DNA of 18,270 nucleotides from an uncultured Bacilli bacterium (GCA_947856335.1 CANUCD010000007.1:1-18270), one strand, 5' to 3'. Shown: positions 10,490 through 16,960, counted from the first letter of the stretch. A program made the numbers and translations. The notes: generated by a model from the sequence alone, not told the origin.

Positions 10490-10521
10490 ACTATTAGATA
10501 ATAAAATCTAATAGTTTTTTT
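10490..10521 (+). terminator. Intrinsic terminator after gyrA
   Basis: A perfect 10-bp stem, ACTATTAGAT (10490-10499) and ATCTAATAGT (10506-10515), with a 6-nt loop and seven Ts (10515-10521). The stem is AU-rich but long, and it closes the gyrase unit before the non-coding parS region. Confidence 0.88.
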
Positions 10522-10591
10522 ATGTCTAAATAGGTAATTATAATGTAAAAATAAATGTTGATAACTTTAAAAATAGAGGAAAATAGAATTA

Positions 10592-10607
10592 TGTTTCACG
10601 TGAAACA
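10592..10607. promoter_or_regulatory. parS1, ParB-binding site
   Basis: TGTTTCACGTGAAACA, an exact match to the B. subtilis parS consensus TGTTNCACGTGAAACA and fully palindromic. ParB (Spo0J) loads here and spreads along DNA to organise and segregate origins. Confidence 0.92.
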
Positions 10608-10786
10608 TAATAAGCAAGTTTTGCCCAAAATAACAACTCAACCGTAAGTGGAACGATATAATTTGAATGCGCAAATATTAAATTTGATAGATGATTTTTA
10701 TAATTTCGTTATATAATTAAGAGATTTCGCTAATGAATTTAATAAAATTGAAAAAAATTAAATTTTGAACTAGAAGTTATTAACAA

Positions 10787-10802
10787 TGTTCCACGTGAAA
10801 CC
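10787..10802. promoter_or_regulatory. parS2, ParB-binding site
   Basis: TGTTCCACGTGAAACC, one mismatch (last base) to the parS consensus. A DnaA-box-like TTATTAACA (10777-10785) ends one base upstream. Confidence 0.82.
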
Positions 10803-11037
10803 TTGAATATAATAATTATTAAAATCAAACACATAATAAAAATATAAAAACAATTGTAATATTATTTTAATTATAAAAAATATTAAAAACATATATAATT
10901 ACTAAATAACTGCTGTAAAGAATATTTAAATAAAAAATTGAAACATAAAAACAGTTTTTTTAATATAATTTTTAACACATTGTTAGAAGTTAATTTGAAA
11001 TATAAGAAAAAATTGCTGATAATAAAACTATCAACAA
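10803..11037. other. AT-rich spacer between the two parS repeat copies
   Basis: About 235 bp of almost pure A/T with no gene, promoter or strong hairpin that I can support. AACTG (around 10905) and CAGTT before a T-run (around 10955) could pair, but the loop is over 40 nt. The stretch ends with CTATCAACA at 11028-11036, one base before parS3. Confidence 0.6.
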
Positions 11038-11053
11038 TGTTCCACGTGAAACA
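11038..11053. promoter_or_regulatory. parS3, ParB-binding site
   Basis: TGTTCCACGTGAAACA, an exact consensus match. CTATCAACA (11028-11036), the same 9-mer as in the oriC box pairs, ends one base upstream. Confidence 0.92.
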
Positions 11054-11231
11054 TAGCATCAGTTCTTTGTCGAAAATATCAACTCAACCGTAAGTTGAGT
11101 AATATGATTTGAATATACAAAATTTAAATTTGATAGATGAATTTTAAAATTCCACTATATAATTAAGTAATTTCTTTGATAGATTTATTAAAATTGGCAA
11201 AAATCGCATTTTAAATAAAAGTTATTGACAA

Positions 11232-11247
11232 TGTTCCACGTGAAACA
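11232..11247. promoter_or_regulatory. parS4, ParB-binding site
   Basis: TGTTCCACGTGAAACA, an exact consensus match. TTATTGACA (11222-11230) ends one base upstream. Confidence 0.92.
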
Positions 11248-11279
11248 TTATATATAAATAATTATTATAATAAAATCAT

Positions 11280-11295
11280 AGTTTCACGTGAAACA
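11280..11295. promoter_or_regulatory. parS5, ParB-binding site next to the SRP RNA promoter
   Basis: AGTTTCACGTGAAACA, one mismatch (first base) to the consensus. It ends five bases before the -35 of the SRP RNA promoter and has no DnaA-like 9-mer beside it. Confidence 0.8.
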
Positions 11296-11300
11296 TATAC

Positions 11301-11329
11301 TTGCATTTAATATAAAAATGTGATAAATT
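11301..11329 (+). promoter_or_regulatory. Promoter of the SRP RNA gene
   Basis: TTGCAT (11301-11306), 17 bp, TAAATT (11324-11329, four of six consensus bases). The -10 ends seven bases before the inferred RNA 5' end at 11336, as expected. Confidence 0.6.
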
Positions 11330-11335
11330 ATATAT

Positions 11336-11406
11336 GTGCAACAAATATATTGTAATCTGGTCAGGATCGGAAGATAGCAGCCACGTCAATCCCTGTTTGT
11401 GTGCAC
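11336..11406 (+). ncRNA. ffs: Signal recognition particle RNA, short (4.5S-like) form
   Basis: RNA scaffold of the SRP, which with Ffh targets membrane proteins to SecYEG. The conserved tip is unmistakable: GGTCAGGATCGGAAGATAGC followed by AGCC, with the GGAA tetraloop and the asymmetric loop. Compared with the common form GGTCAGGTCCGGAAGGAAGC, two stem positions changed on both sides (C-G to U-A, U-A to A-U), so the helix is kept. The ends pair as GTGCA-ACAAA with TTTGTGTGCAC (one bulge), giving a hairpin of 71 nt. Six Ts follow (11407-11412), so the closing stem doubles as a terminator. No Alu domain is present, unlike the long scRNA of Bacillus. It lies upstream of tadA, whereas in B. subtilis it lies between tadA and dnaX. 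Confidence 0.92.
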
Positions 11407-11424
11407 TTTTTTAATGGAGTGAAT

Positions 11425-11853
11425 ATGAAAACAGAATATTTTGATGAACTGATAAAACTAGCCCGAAAATCTTTTAAAAAAAACGAAGTGCCAATAAGTG
11501 CTATAATTGTAAAAGATGATAAAATAATTGCTAAAGCATATAATACAAGAAATAAAACAAACAATGTTTTAAATCACGCAGAAATAATTGCAATAAAAAA
11601 AGCAAGCAAAAAATTAAAAGATTGGCGATTATCAGATTGTGACTTATATGTTACATTAAAACCTTGTAGTATTTGTGAAAACATTATTAAACAATCACGG
11701 ATTAAAAATGTGTATTATTTATTAGATAAACCTACTAATAAAAAAGAATATTATAAAACTAAAGTTAGCAAAGCGAACATATATACGCGAGAACAAATAT
11801 ACTATAATATTCTACATGATTTTTTTAAAAAGAAAAGAGACAAGCAATGCTGA
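11425..11853 (+). CDS. tadA: tRNA-specific adenosine deaminase TadA
   Basis: Converts A34 to inosine in the wobble position of tRNA-Arg(ACG), needed to read CGN codons. The 142 residues carry the zinc deaminase signature: HAE (His51, catalytic Glu53) and PCSIC (Cys81, Cys84); the family usually reads PCPMC. I chose the ATG at 11425, which has GGAGTG five bases upstream and gives the expected N-terminus MKTEYFDELIKLA. The GTG at 11401 lies inside the SRP RNA and is not a start. The ribosome-binding site begins only four bases after the T-tract of the SRP RNA and I see no separate promoter, so tadA probably depends on read-through of that terminator. The C-terminal tail (KKKRDKQC) is short and basic. 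Confidence 0.92.
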   Translation: MKTEYFDELIKLARKSFKKNEVPISAIIVKDDKIIAKAYNTRNKTNNVLNHAEIIAIKKASKKLKDWRLSDCDLYVTLKPCSICENIIKQSRIKNVYYLLDKPTNKKEYYKTKVSKANIYTREQIYYNILHDFFKKKRDKQC

Positions 11854-11856
11854 ATA

Positions 11857-11865
11857 TGTTATAAT
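11857..11865 (+). promoter_or_regulatory. dnaX promoter (perfect extended -10)
   Basis: TGTTATAAT (TG at 11857-11858, TATAAT 11860-11865) just after the tadA stop. GAGACA (11837-11842) is a partial -35 at 17 bp, inside tadA. Transcription would begin near 11872, only about 14 nt before the dnaX ATG, leaving just the ribosome-binding site GGGGTGG. Confidence 0.65.
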
Positions 11866-11885
11866 ATTATTACGGGGTGGAATAT

Positions 11886-13463
11886 ATGGAGTATAAAGTA
11901 TTATATCGTAAATATAGACCAGACGATTTTTCGAGTATTATTGGTCAAGATTATATAGTATCAATATTAAAAAATGCGATAAAAAATGACAAAATATCAC
12001 ATGCTTATATTTTTTCTGGACCAAGAGGCACGGGAAAAACAAGTACAGCTAAAGTATTTGCGAAAGCTATAAATTGTCTAAATCCAACAGAAAATGGTCC
12101 ATGCAATAACTGCCAAAATTGTTTGCAGTTTAAAGCAAATGCAGATATTATTGAAATAGATGCAGCATCTAACAATGGTGTTGATGAAATAAGGGAAATA
12201 ATTAACAACATTAAATTAGCGCCTGCATATTCTAAGTATAAAGTTTATATTATTGATGAAGTACATATGCTTAGTACCAGTGCTTTTAACGCTTTATTAC
12301 TCACTTTAGAAGAACCACCTAAACACGTTGTTTTTATTTTAGCAACAACAAATATTGAAGCAGTGCCAATTACAATATTATCTCGCTGTCAACGCTTTGA
12401 TTTTCATAAGATACAAAATAAAGATATTATAAAAAGGTTAGAGTATGTTACCAAAGAAGAAAAAATTGATATTGAAAAAGAAGCCTTAGAAGAAATAGCC
12501 TACATTTGTGATGGTGGAATGCGTGATGCTTTAAGTATATTAGATCAGCTTTCTAGTACAACAAATAAAATAACCCAAAAAGATGTAATAGAACACTTTG
12601 GTTCGGTCTCTAAAAAACAAATAGAAGATTTATTTAAAATAATTTTAGAAAATAATGTTGATAAGTTTGATGAGATAATGAAAAAATTTAAAGAACTGGC
12701 TATAGACTATAAAGTTTTAATTAAAAAATTATTAGAAAAAATTGAAGAAGAAGCTATAAATGAAAAGAAAACATCTAATTATAATGGGCTATCTTACCAA
12801 AATCTAAAAGAAATGGCTTTTTCTCTAGCAGAGATTTCAAATTATGTAAACATAAGTATTGATGCATATCTCTTAATTGAAATAACCCTATTAAAATATT
12901 TCCATAATTTATCTACTGATATTCCAAAAGAAGAAAGAGTAGAGCTAAAAACCAATTCAGAACCACCACAAATTATTTCCCGGGAAATAATTTTATCAGA
13001 AAATGAAACAGCAAATCTAATTAAAATACGGGTAAATAACTGTTTTGTAAATGCTAAAAAAGAATATTTACAAAACTTAAAGGAAAGATGGGCTAAATTT
13101 ATAACGAGCTTAGAAGATAAAAGTTTACTTAATTTATTGATTGATTGTAATATTGTCGCAGCAAGTGAATCTTATACAGTATTAACAAATTCCATAGATG
13201 GAACAGTAAACTTAATCAATAACAAACTAAATGAAATAGAAGAAATATTTAATAAAACCCAAAATATGAATTATAAATTTATCGCATTAACAGAAAATTT
13301 ATGGAATAGTGAAAAAAAGGAGTATATAGAAAACTTAAAAAACAAAAAGAGTTATACATTTATCGAAGAACCAAAAAAAGATGAAGAAACAGAAAAAAAT
13401 GTTGATAATATCGAAAAAATCGCTTATGATATATTTGATAAAGAAAAAATAGAAATAGAATAG
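11886..13463 (+). CDS. dnaX: DNA polymerase III tau subunit (clamp loader)
   Basis: AAA+ motor of the clamp loader, which opens the DnaN ring at primed sites, and organiser of the replisome. The 525 residues start MEYKVLYRKYRPDDFSSIIG. Walker A is GPRGTGKT (45-52), a zinc module has Cys64, 73, 76 and 79, Walker B is IIDEVH (122-127), and the arginine finger is SRC (166-168). Sensor 2 is GGMRDALSILDQ. The C-terminal third is lysine- and glutamate-rich, typical of tau. The ATG at 11886 is preferred: GGGGTGG lies five bases upstream, and the GTG at 11877 is part of that site. The gene contains the second Noc-type palindrome. No in-frame slippery site lies where a gamma form would arise. Confidence 0.96.
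   Translation: MEYKVLYRKYRPDDFSSIIGQDYIVSILKNAIKNDKISHAYIFSGPRGTGKTSTAKVFAKAINCLNPTENGPCNNCQNCLQFKANADIIEIDAASNNGVDEIREIINNIKLAPAYSKYKVYIIDEVHMLSTSAFNALLLTLEEPPKHVVFILATTNIEAVPITILSRCQRFDFHKIQNKDIIKRLEYVTKEEKIDIEKEALEEIAYICDGGMRDALSILDQLSSTTNKITQKDVIEHFGSVSKKQIEDLFKIILENNVDKFDEIMKKFKELAIDYKVLIKKLLEKIEEEAINEKKTSNYNGLSYQNLKEMAFSLAEISNYVNISIDAYLLIEITLLKYFHNLSTDIPKEERVELKTNSEPPQIISREIILSENETANLIKIRVNNCFVNAKKEYLQNLKERWAKFITSLEDKSLLNLLIDCNIVAASESYTVLTNSIDGTVNLINNKLNEIEEIFNKTQNMNYKFIALTENLWNSEKKEYIENLKNKKSYTFIEEPKKDEETEKNVDNIEKIAYDIFDKEKIEIE
12975..12988. promoter_or_regulatory. Noc-type binding site (NBS) inside dnaX
   Basis: Perfect ATTTCCCGGGAAAT; the perfect palindrome extends to 24 bp (12970-12993). 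It is read as TCC CGG GAA (Ser-Arg-Glu), the same frame as in recF, in a poorly conserved linker of DnaX. Confidence 0.82.
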
Positions 13464-13477
13464 GAAAGAGGAAAAAC

Positions 13478-13777
13478 ATGAATATTCAAAATTTAATGGC
13501 TCAAGCCCAAAAAATGCAAAAAGAAATTACTAAAAAGAAAGAAGAAATCGATAATTCTATCTTTGAGGGTAATAGTGAATGGGTAAAAGTAACAATGAAT
13601 GGTAAAAAAGAAATAGAACAAGTAACCATTACTTATGAAGAAACTATCGAAAGAGATGATAAGGAAATGTTAGAAGACATGATAAAAATTGCTTGTAATG
13701 ATGCAATTAAGAAGATAGATAAAGAATATGAAAGTAAAATGGGAGCATACGGCTCACAATTTAATGGTTTATTTTAA
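13478..13777 (+). CDS. ybaB: YbaB/EbfC-family nucleoid-associated protein
   Basis: Small dimeric DNA-binding protein almost always found between dnaX and recR. The 99 residues begin MNIQNLMAQAQKMQKEITKK, the family's first helix, followed by VKVTMNGKKEIEQVTI, the central strand pair, and end with GLF. Charged coiled-coil-like helices lie at both ends. The ribosome-binding site is AGAGGA. Its stop overlaps the recR start (TAATG). The exact role of the family is still unclear; chromosome organisation or a recombination accessory role are the usual suggestions. Confidence 0.93.
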   Translation: MNIQNLMAQAQKMQKEITKKKEEIDNSIFEGNSEWVKVTMNGKKEIEQVTITYEETIERDDKEMLEDMIKIACNDAIKKIDKEYESKMGAYGSQFNGLF

Positions 13778-14379
13778 TGAACTATCCTAAAGATTTAGAA
13801 AATCTAATAAATTATTACCAAAAATTACCAGGAATAGGTGAAAAAAGTGCAGAACGTCTTGCTCTAGCAACACTTGAGATGAACAGTGATGAAGTAACAA
13901 AATTTAGTGAATCATTGCTAGATGCTAAAAATAATTTAATGAGATGTTCTATATGTGGAGCTTTAACAGATAAAGAAATATGTGATATATGCTCTAATGG
14001 AAGCAGAAATCATAATATTATATGTGTCGTAGAAGATTATAAAAGCATTTTTTCTTTTGAAAAAACTGGTACTTTTAATGGCACTTATCATGTCTTAAAT
14101 GGTCTTATCTCACCAATGGATGACATAGGTCCAGAAGATATTAGGATTTCTAGCTTATCTTCTCGAATTGAAAAACTAGATAATCCCGAACTTATCTTAG
14201 CCCTAAAGCCAACAATTGAGGGAGAGGCAACAACATTATATATTAAAAAAATATTAGAAAATAAAAAAGTTACAATATCAAGATTATCTTATGGAATTCC
14301 AATAGGAGCAGAAATAGATTATTTAGATAATGTAACTCTTGAAAAAGCTTTAGAAGACCGCAAAAAAATATCCGAATAA
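13777..14379 (+). CDS. recR: Recombination protein RecR
   Basis: Clamp-like partner of RecO and RecF in RecA loading at gaps. The 200 residues give the helix-hairpin-helix LPGIGEKSAERLA (17-29), a four-cysteine zinc finger (Cys57, 60, 69, 72), and the Toprim region starting IICVVEDYKSIFSFEKTG (81-98) with HVLNGLISPMDDIGPEDI after it. No ribosome-binding site precedes the ATG, which shares an A with the ybaB stop, so translation is probably coupled to ybaB. Confidence 0.95.
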   Translation: MNYPKDLENLINYYQKLPGIGEKSAERLALATLEMNSDEVTKFSESLLDAKNNLMRCSICGALTDKEICDICSNGSRNHNIICVVEDYKSIFSFEKTGTFNGTYHVLNGLISPMDDIGPEDIRISSLSSRIEKLDNPELILALKPTIEGEATTLYIKKILENKKVTISRLSYGIPIGAEIDYLDNVTLEKALEDRKKISE

Positions 14380-14414
14380 TCATTATATAATCGAATATAA
14401 TTTACTGTGATACT

Positions 14415-14600
14415 ATGAAAAAGAAAATAATAAAATTATTTAGTAAATTATGTTTTGCGTTCGTCATGTTATATGGTCTTAATCTGATATTATCAGGAAT
14501 AGACATTTTTATTCCTATAAATCTTATTACTATCATATTAGTAACTTCTCTTGGTTCTCCAGGAGTACTTGGATTAGTTGCTGTCTATCTACTAATATAA
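14415..14600 (+). CDS. bofA: BofA-family small membrane protein
   Basis: BofA in B. subtilis inhibits the SpoIVFB protease that activates sigma-K in the mother cell. The 61 residues have a basic start (MKKKIIKLFSKL) and two hydrophobic segments. The second half, IDIFIPINLITIILVTSLGS then PGVLGLVAVYLLI, matches the BofA core (compare HVPINLVTTAISGILGIPGIAALVVI). It is shorter than B. subtilis BofA (about 87) because the first membrane segment is missing. Position just after recR is the Bacillus position (recR-yaaL-bofA). No ribosome-binding site is visible before the ATG. TATAAT at 14396-14401 would start a transcript near 14408, giving an almost leaderless message. Nothing in the window shows sporulation, so the role here is open. 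Confidence 0.78.
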   Translation: MKKKIIKLFSKLCFAFVMLYGLNLILSGIDIFIPINLITIILVTSLGSPGVLGLVAVYLLI

Positions 14601-14612
14601 GGATGTGGTAGT

Positions 14613-15473
14613 TTGCAAACAAATAAATTAAAAGTAATATATGATAAATACCGTGAGAATAAATTAGCTCACGCTTATTTAATTGAAACAAATAATATAA
14701 ATTGTTTATTAAATGATTTAAAAGAGCTTATTAAAGCATTAAATTGTCCTTTTAAATACAATTCTTTCTGTTCTACTTGTAATTTATGTAATTTAATAGA
14801 AAAAAATAACTTACCAAGTATTATAACAATTACACCAGATGGTGCTTACATAAAGAAAAATCAAATAGAAGAATTAAAAATATCTTTTGAAACTAAGCCT
14901 ATTTATAGCAAATATAACATATATATTATTTTAAATGCCGAAAAACTAAACCATAGTAGTGCTAATGCTATGCTTAAATTTGTTGAAGAACCAACAGAGG
15001 GAATACTAGGCTTTTTTATAACAACTAATAAAGATATTATAATTCCCACAATTAAAAGTAGATGTCAATCATACGTAATTTTATATGAAACAGAAGATAT
15101 ATTAGCAAAACTTAACATTGATCAAGAAAAACTAGAAAGTAATTTATCAGATCTAAAAGAATATTTATCAAAAATAGCCAGCAATAATTACATAAATCAT
15201 AAAGAATTTATCTTATCTAAATATCCAGATAGAAAAGACATTGAAATTTTATTTACTATTTTATTAAAAGCATATGAAGAAAACTTAAATAAATTACTTC
15301 ATAAAAATAAAAGTACTTTACCACTATCTAGCTTGAATATAACGGATAATTTAGAATTTACCATAAAAAAAATGAATATTTTATCGAAATTTCTTCAAGA
15401 CTTGAGTTATAATGGTAATATAGAATTATTATTAGATAAATTCGTCATAGAAATGAGGTCAATACATGAATAA
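14613..15473 (+). CDS. holB: DNA polymerase III delta' subunit
   Basis: Non-motor subunit of the clamp loader, paired with the DnaX product. The 286 residues resemble DnaX (KLAHAYLIE at 18-25; zinc cysteines Cys45, 53, 56, 59; EEPTEGILGFFITTNKD around 125-141; SRC at 149-151) but lack the Walker A GKT, as expected for delta'. The start is TTG at 14613: AAGGATGTGG lies upstream, and the ATG within that site runs into a stop after two codons. The last 8 nt overlap ricT (ATGAATAA). Confidence 0.92.
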   Translation: MQTNKLKVIYDKYRENKLAHAYLIETNNINCLLNDLKELIKALNCPFKYNSFCSTCNLCNLIEKNNLPSIITITPDGAYIKKNQIEELKISFETKPIYSKYNIYIILNAEKLNHSSANAMLKFVEEPTEGILGFFITTNKDIIIPTIKSRCQSYVILYETEDILAKLNIDQEKLESNLSDLKEYLSKIASNNYINHKEFILSKYPDRKDIEILFTILLKAYEENLNKLLHKNKSTLPLSSLNITDNLEFTIKKMNILSKFLQDLSYNGNIELLLDKFVIEMRSIHE

Positions 15474-16266
15474 ATATTATATATATGGAGTTAATTTTAA
15501 AGATAATGGCAAAATATACCATTTTAAAAGCAAATTTCGTGTTCCCATCAATGTTACAGTAATCGCTGATACAGAAAAGGGTTTACAATTTGGAAAAGTA
15601 GTAAGCTTTCTAAACGAAAGCAGTATTGATAATGTTGATGAATTAAAGGAATTAGTGCGTATTTCTACCAAAAAGGATTATGAAGAACACTTAAAAAATT
15701 TAAAAGATGCCACTTTAGCTTTAAAACAAGGGAGAGAAATTGTTAAAGAACTAAATTTAGAGATGAAAATGATTAACGCAAGTTATACATTTGATCGCAA
15801 ACAATTGATTTTTAATTTTCTTGCTGATGAGCGCATCGATTTTAGAGAGCTAGCCAAAAGACTCGCTGCCATTTATCGAACAAGAATTGAATTAAGGCAA
15901 ATTGGTGCAAGAGATAAAGCAAGGGAAATTGGGGGAATTGGAATATGTGGACATAAAATATGTTGTGCTAATTTTCTAAATCATATAGACTCAGTATCTA
16001 TGAGTATGGCAAAAGATCAAGGTCTTGCCTTAAATCCATCTAAAATAAATGGTTTATGTGGAAGACTATTATGTTGTCTTACATACGAAGATGAAGAATA
16101 TATCCGTTCTAGTGAAGGCTTACCAAGTATTGGCGAAACAGTTAAAACAAAGTTTGGCGAGGGAGAAGTTGTAAATGTTGATATTTTAAATCGAAAATAT
16201 AAAGTGTTAGTAAACAATGAAAAAGTAGAAATTTCTTTAGAGGAAGAAAATGGAAGTCTTGAATGA
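15466..16266 (+). CDS. ricT: RicT/YaaT, PSP1-domain protein
   Basis: In B. subtilis RicT (YaaT) with RicA and RicF forms the iron-sulfur Y-complex that helps RNase Y mature mRNAs and affects competence and sporulation. The 266 residues contain the PSP1 domain with its cysteines, Cys161, Cys166, Cys167 (GICGHKICC) and Cys198, Cys203, Cys204 (GLCGRLLCC), the candidate cluster ligands. Upstream is a helical stretch (65-105), and an SH3-like tail (GETVKTKFGEGEVVNV, then LNRKYKVLV) follows. GAGG eight bases before the ATG lies inside holB. In B. subtilis yabA follows; here trmN6 overlaps the end by 17 nt and yabA is absent. Confidence 0.93.
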   Translation: MNKYYIYGVNFKDNGKIYHFKSKFRVPINVTVIADTEKGLQFGKVVSFLNESSIDNVDELKELVRISTKKDYEEHLKNLKDATLALKQGREIVKELNLEMKMINASYTFDRKQLIFNFLADERIDFRELAKRLAAIYRTRIELRQIGARDKAREIGGIGICGHKICCANFLNHIDSVSMSMAKDQGLALNPSKINGLCGRLLCCLTYEDEEYIRSSEGLPSIGETVKTKFGEGEVVNVDILNRKYKVLVNNEKVEISLEEENGSLE

Positions 16267-16960
16267 TTTATTTGATTATGGCTTAAAAATATATCAAAAT
16301 GATGAACTATTTAAATTTTCTTTAGATTCTTTATTACTCGCAGAATTTGTTACTATTGCTAAAAAAGATAAAAACTTACTAGATTTATGTAGTGGAAATG
16401 CTCCATTACCACTTATTATCGCCAAAAACCATAATATCAAGATAACGGGAGTAGAAATTCAAAAAGAAATTTACGAATTAGCTCAAAAAAGCATTCAAAA
16501 AAACTTATTAAATAATATAGAAATGTTAAATATGAATATAATAAACTTAAAAAAATATTTCCCGGGAAATAATTTTGATATCATAACTTGTAATCCTCCA
16601 TTTTTCAAAGTAACTCCAACTTCATATATAAACGAATCAAACTCTAAAGCCATTGCAAGACATGAATTAACAATTACTCTTTCAGAAATAATAGAACTAA
16701 CTTCTTATCTTTTAAAAGATAAAGGATCTTTTTATTTAGTCCACCGTCCTGAGAGATTAGAAGAAATTATTTCTCTTGCCAGTAAATATAAACTTCATGT
16801 AAAACAAATCATTTTAATATATTCAAATATCAAGGAAAATGCTATGATGGTATTAGTAAAAATGATAAAAAACTCCCGGATAGGAGTTAAGATAAAATCA
16901 ATTGAAATTAACAGAAACACCAAAACATATCAAAACATATTAAAGGATGTGAAAAAATGA
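16250..16960 (+). CDS. trmN6: tRNA1(Val) (adenine37-N6)-methyltransferase family (YabB/TrmN6)
   Basis: SAM-dependent N6-adenine methyltransferase; the best-known member modifies A37 of tRNA1(Val). The 236 residues start with the family lead-in YGLKIYQNDELFKFSLDSLLLAEF (10-33). SAM motif I is LLDLCSGNAPLPLI (43-56), the acidic end of strand 2 is GVEIQKE, and the catalytic motif is NPPF (115-118), the N6-adenine type. The ATG at 16250 has GAGGAAG upstream and lies inside ricT. The stop overlaps pth as ATGA. The third Noc-type palindrome encodes Phe-Pro-Gly around residue 105. The family is sure; the exact tRNA target is inferred. Confidence 0.88.
   Translation: MEVLNDLFDYGLKIYQNDELFKFSLDSLLLAEFVTIAKKDKNLLDLCSGNAPLPLIIAKNHNIKITGVEIQKEIYELAQKSIQKNLLNNIEMLNMNIINLKKYFPGNNFDIITCNPPFFKVTPTSYINESNSKAIARHELTITLSEIIELTSYLLKDKGSFYLVHRPERLEEIISLASKYKLHVKQIILIYSNIKENAMMVLVKMIKNSRIGVKIKSIEINRNTKTYQNILKDVKK
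16557..16570. promoter_or_regulatory. Noc-type binding site (NBS) inside trmN6
   Basis: Perfect ATTTCCCGGGAAAT (16-bp palindrome with one flanking pair). Read as TTC CCG GGA (Phe-Pro-Gly), a different frame and peptide from the recF and dnaX copies, in a variable loop between two methyltransferase motifs. Confidence 0.8.

Larger units (their letters stand above)
10592..10802 (+). repeat. Direct repeat, copy A, bracketed by parS1 and parS2
   Basis: This 211-bp unit aligns with 11038-11247 from end to end with a single one-base gap. By eye about three quarters of positions match. Shared words include the 16-mers CAACTCAACCGTAAGT and TAAATTTGATAGATGA and the 10-mer TATAATTAAG. Each copy starts and ends with a parS site. 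Similarity continues weakly past the second parS (AATAATTATT...AAAATCA). No coding sequence or known RNA is recognised in it. Confidence 0.85.
11038..11247 (+). repeat. Direct repeat, copy B, bracketed by parS3 and parS4
   Basis: Second copy of the unit at 10592-10802, starting 446 bp further on. The distance between the two flanking parS starts is 195 bp in copy A and 194 bp here, so spacing has been kept while the interior diverged. This copy alone forms a perfect hairpin (ACTCAAC 11082-11088, GTTGAGT 11094-11100). Confidence 0.85.

Noticed and set aside
10591..10647. Matching 18-codon ORFs starting at parS1 (MFHVKHNKQVLPKITTQP) and parS3 (MFHVKHSISSLSKISTQP), both ending at the same TAA.
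   Set aside because: ATG-TTT/C-CAC-GTG-AAA-CAT is simply parS read in one frame. The remaining changes between copies fall mostly at first and second codon positions, and the second copy has no ribosome-binding site. The shared stop follows from the DNA repeat.
11082..11100. Perfect 7-bp hairpin (ACTCAAC-CGTAA-GTTGAGT) in repeat copy B as an RNA element.
   Set aside because: The same arm is broken by several mismatches in copy A while the primary sequence CAACTCAACCGTAAGT is kept, so conservation favours a linear DNA word over a folded RNA.
13311..13322. In-frame slippery heptamer A AAA AAG in dnaX (and A AAA AAA near 13375), as in the E. coli gamma frameshift site.
   Set aside because: Both lie in the last ~50 codons, where a shift would only trim or change the tail. 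No helper stem-loop or internal Shine-Dalgarno stands out, and such A-runs are common in this genome.
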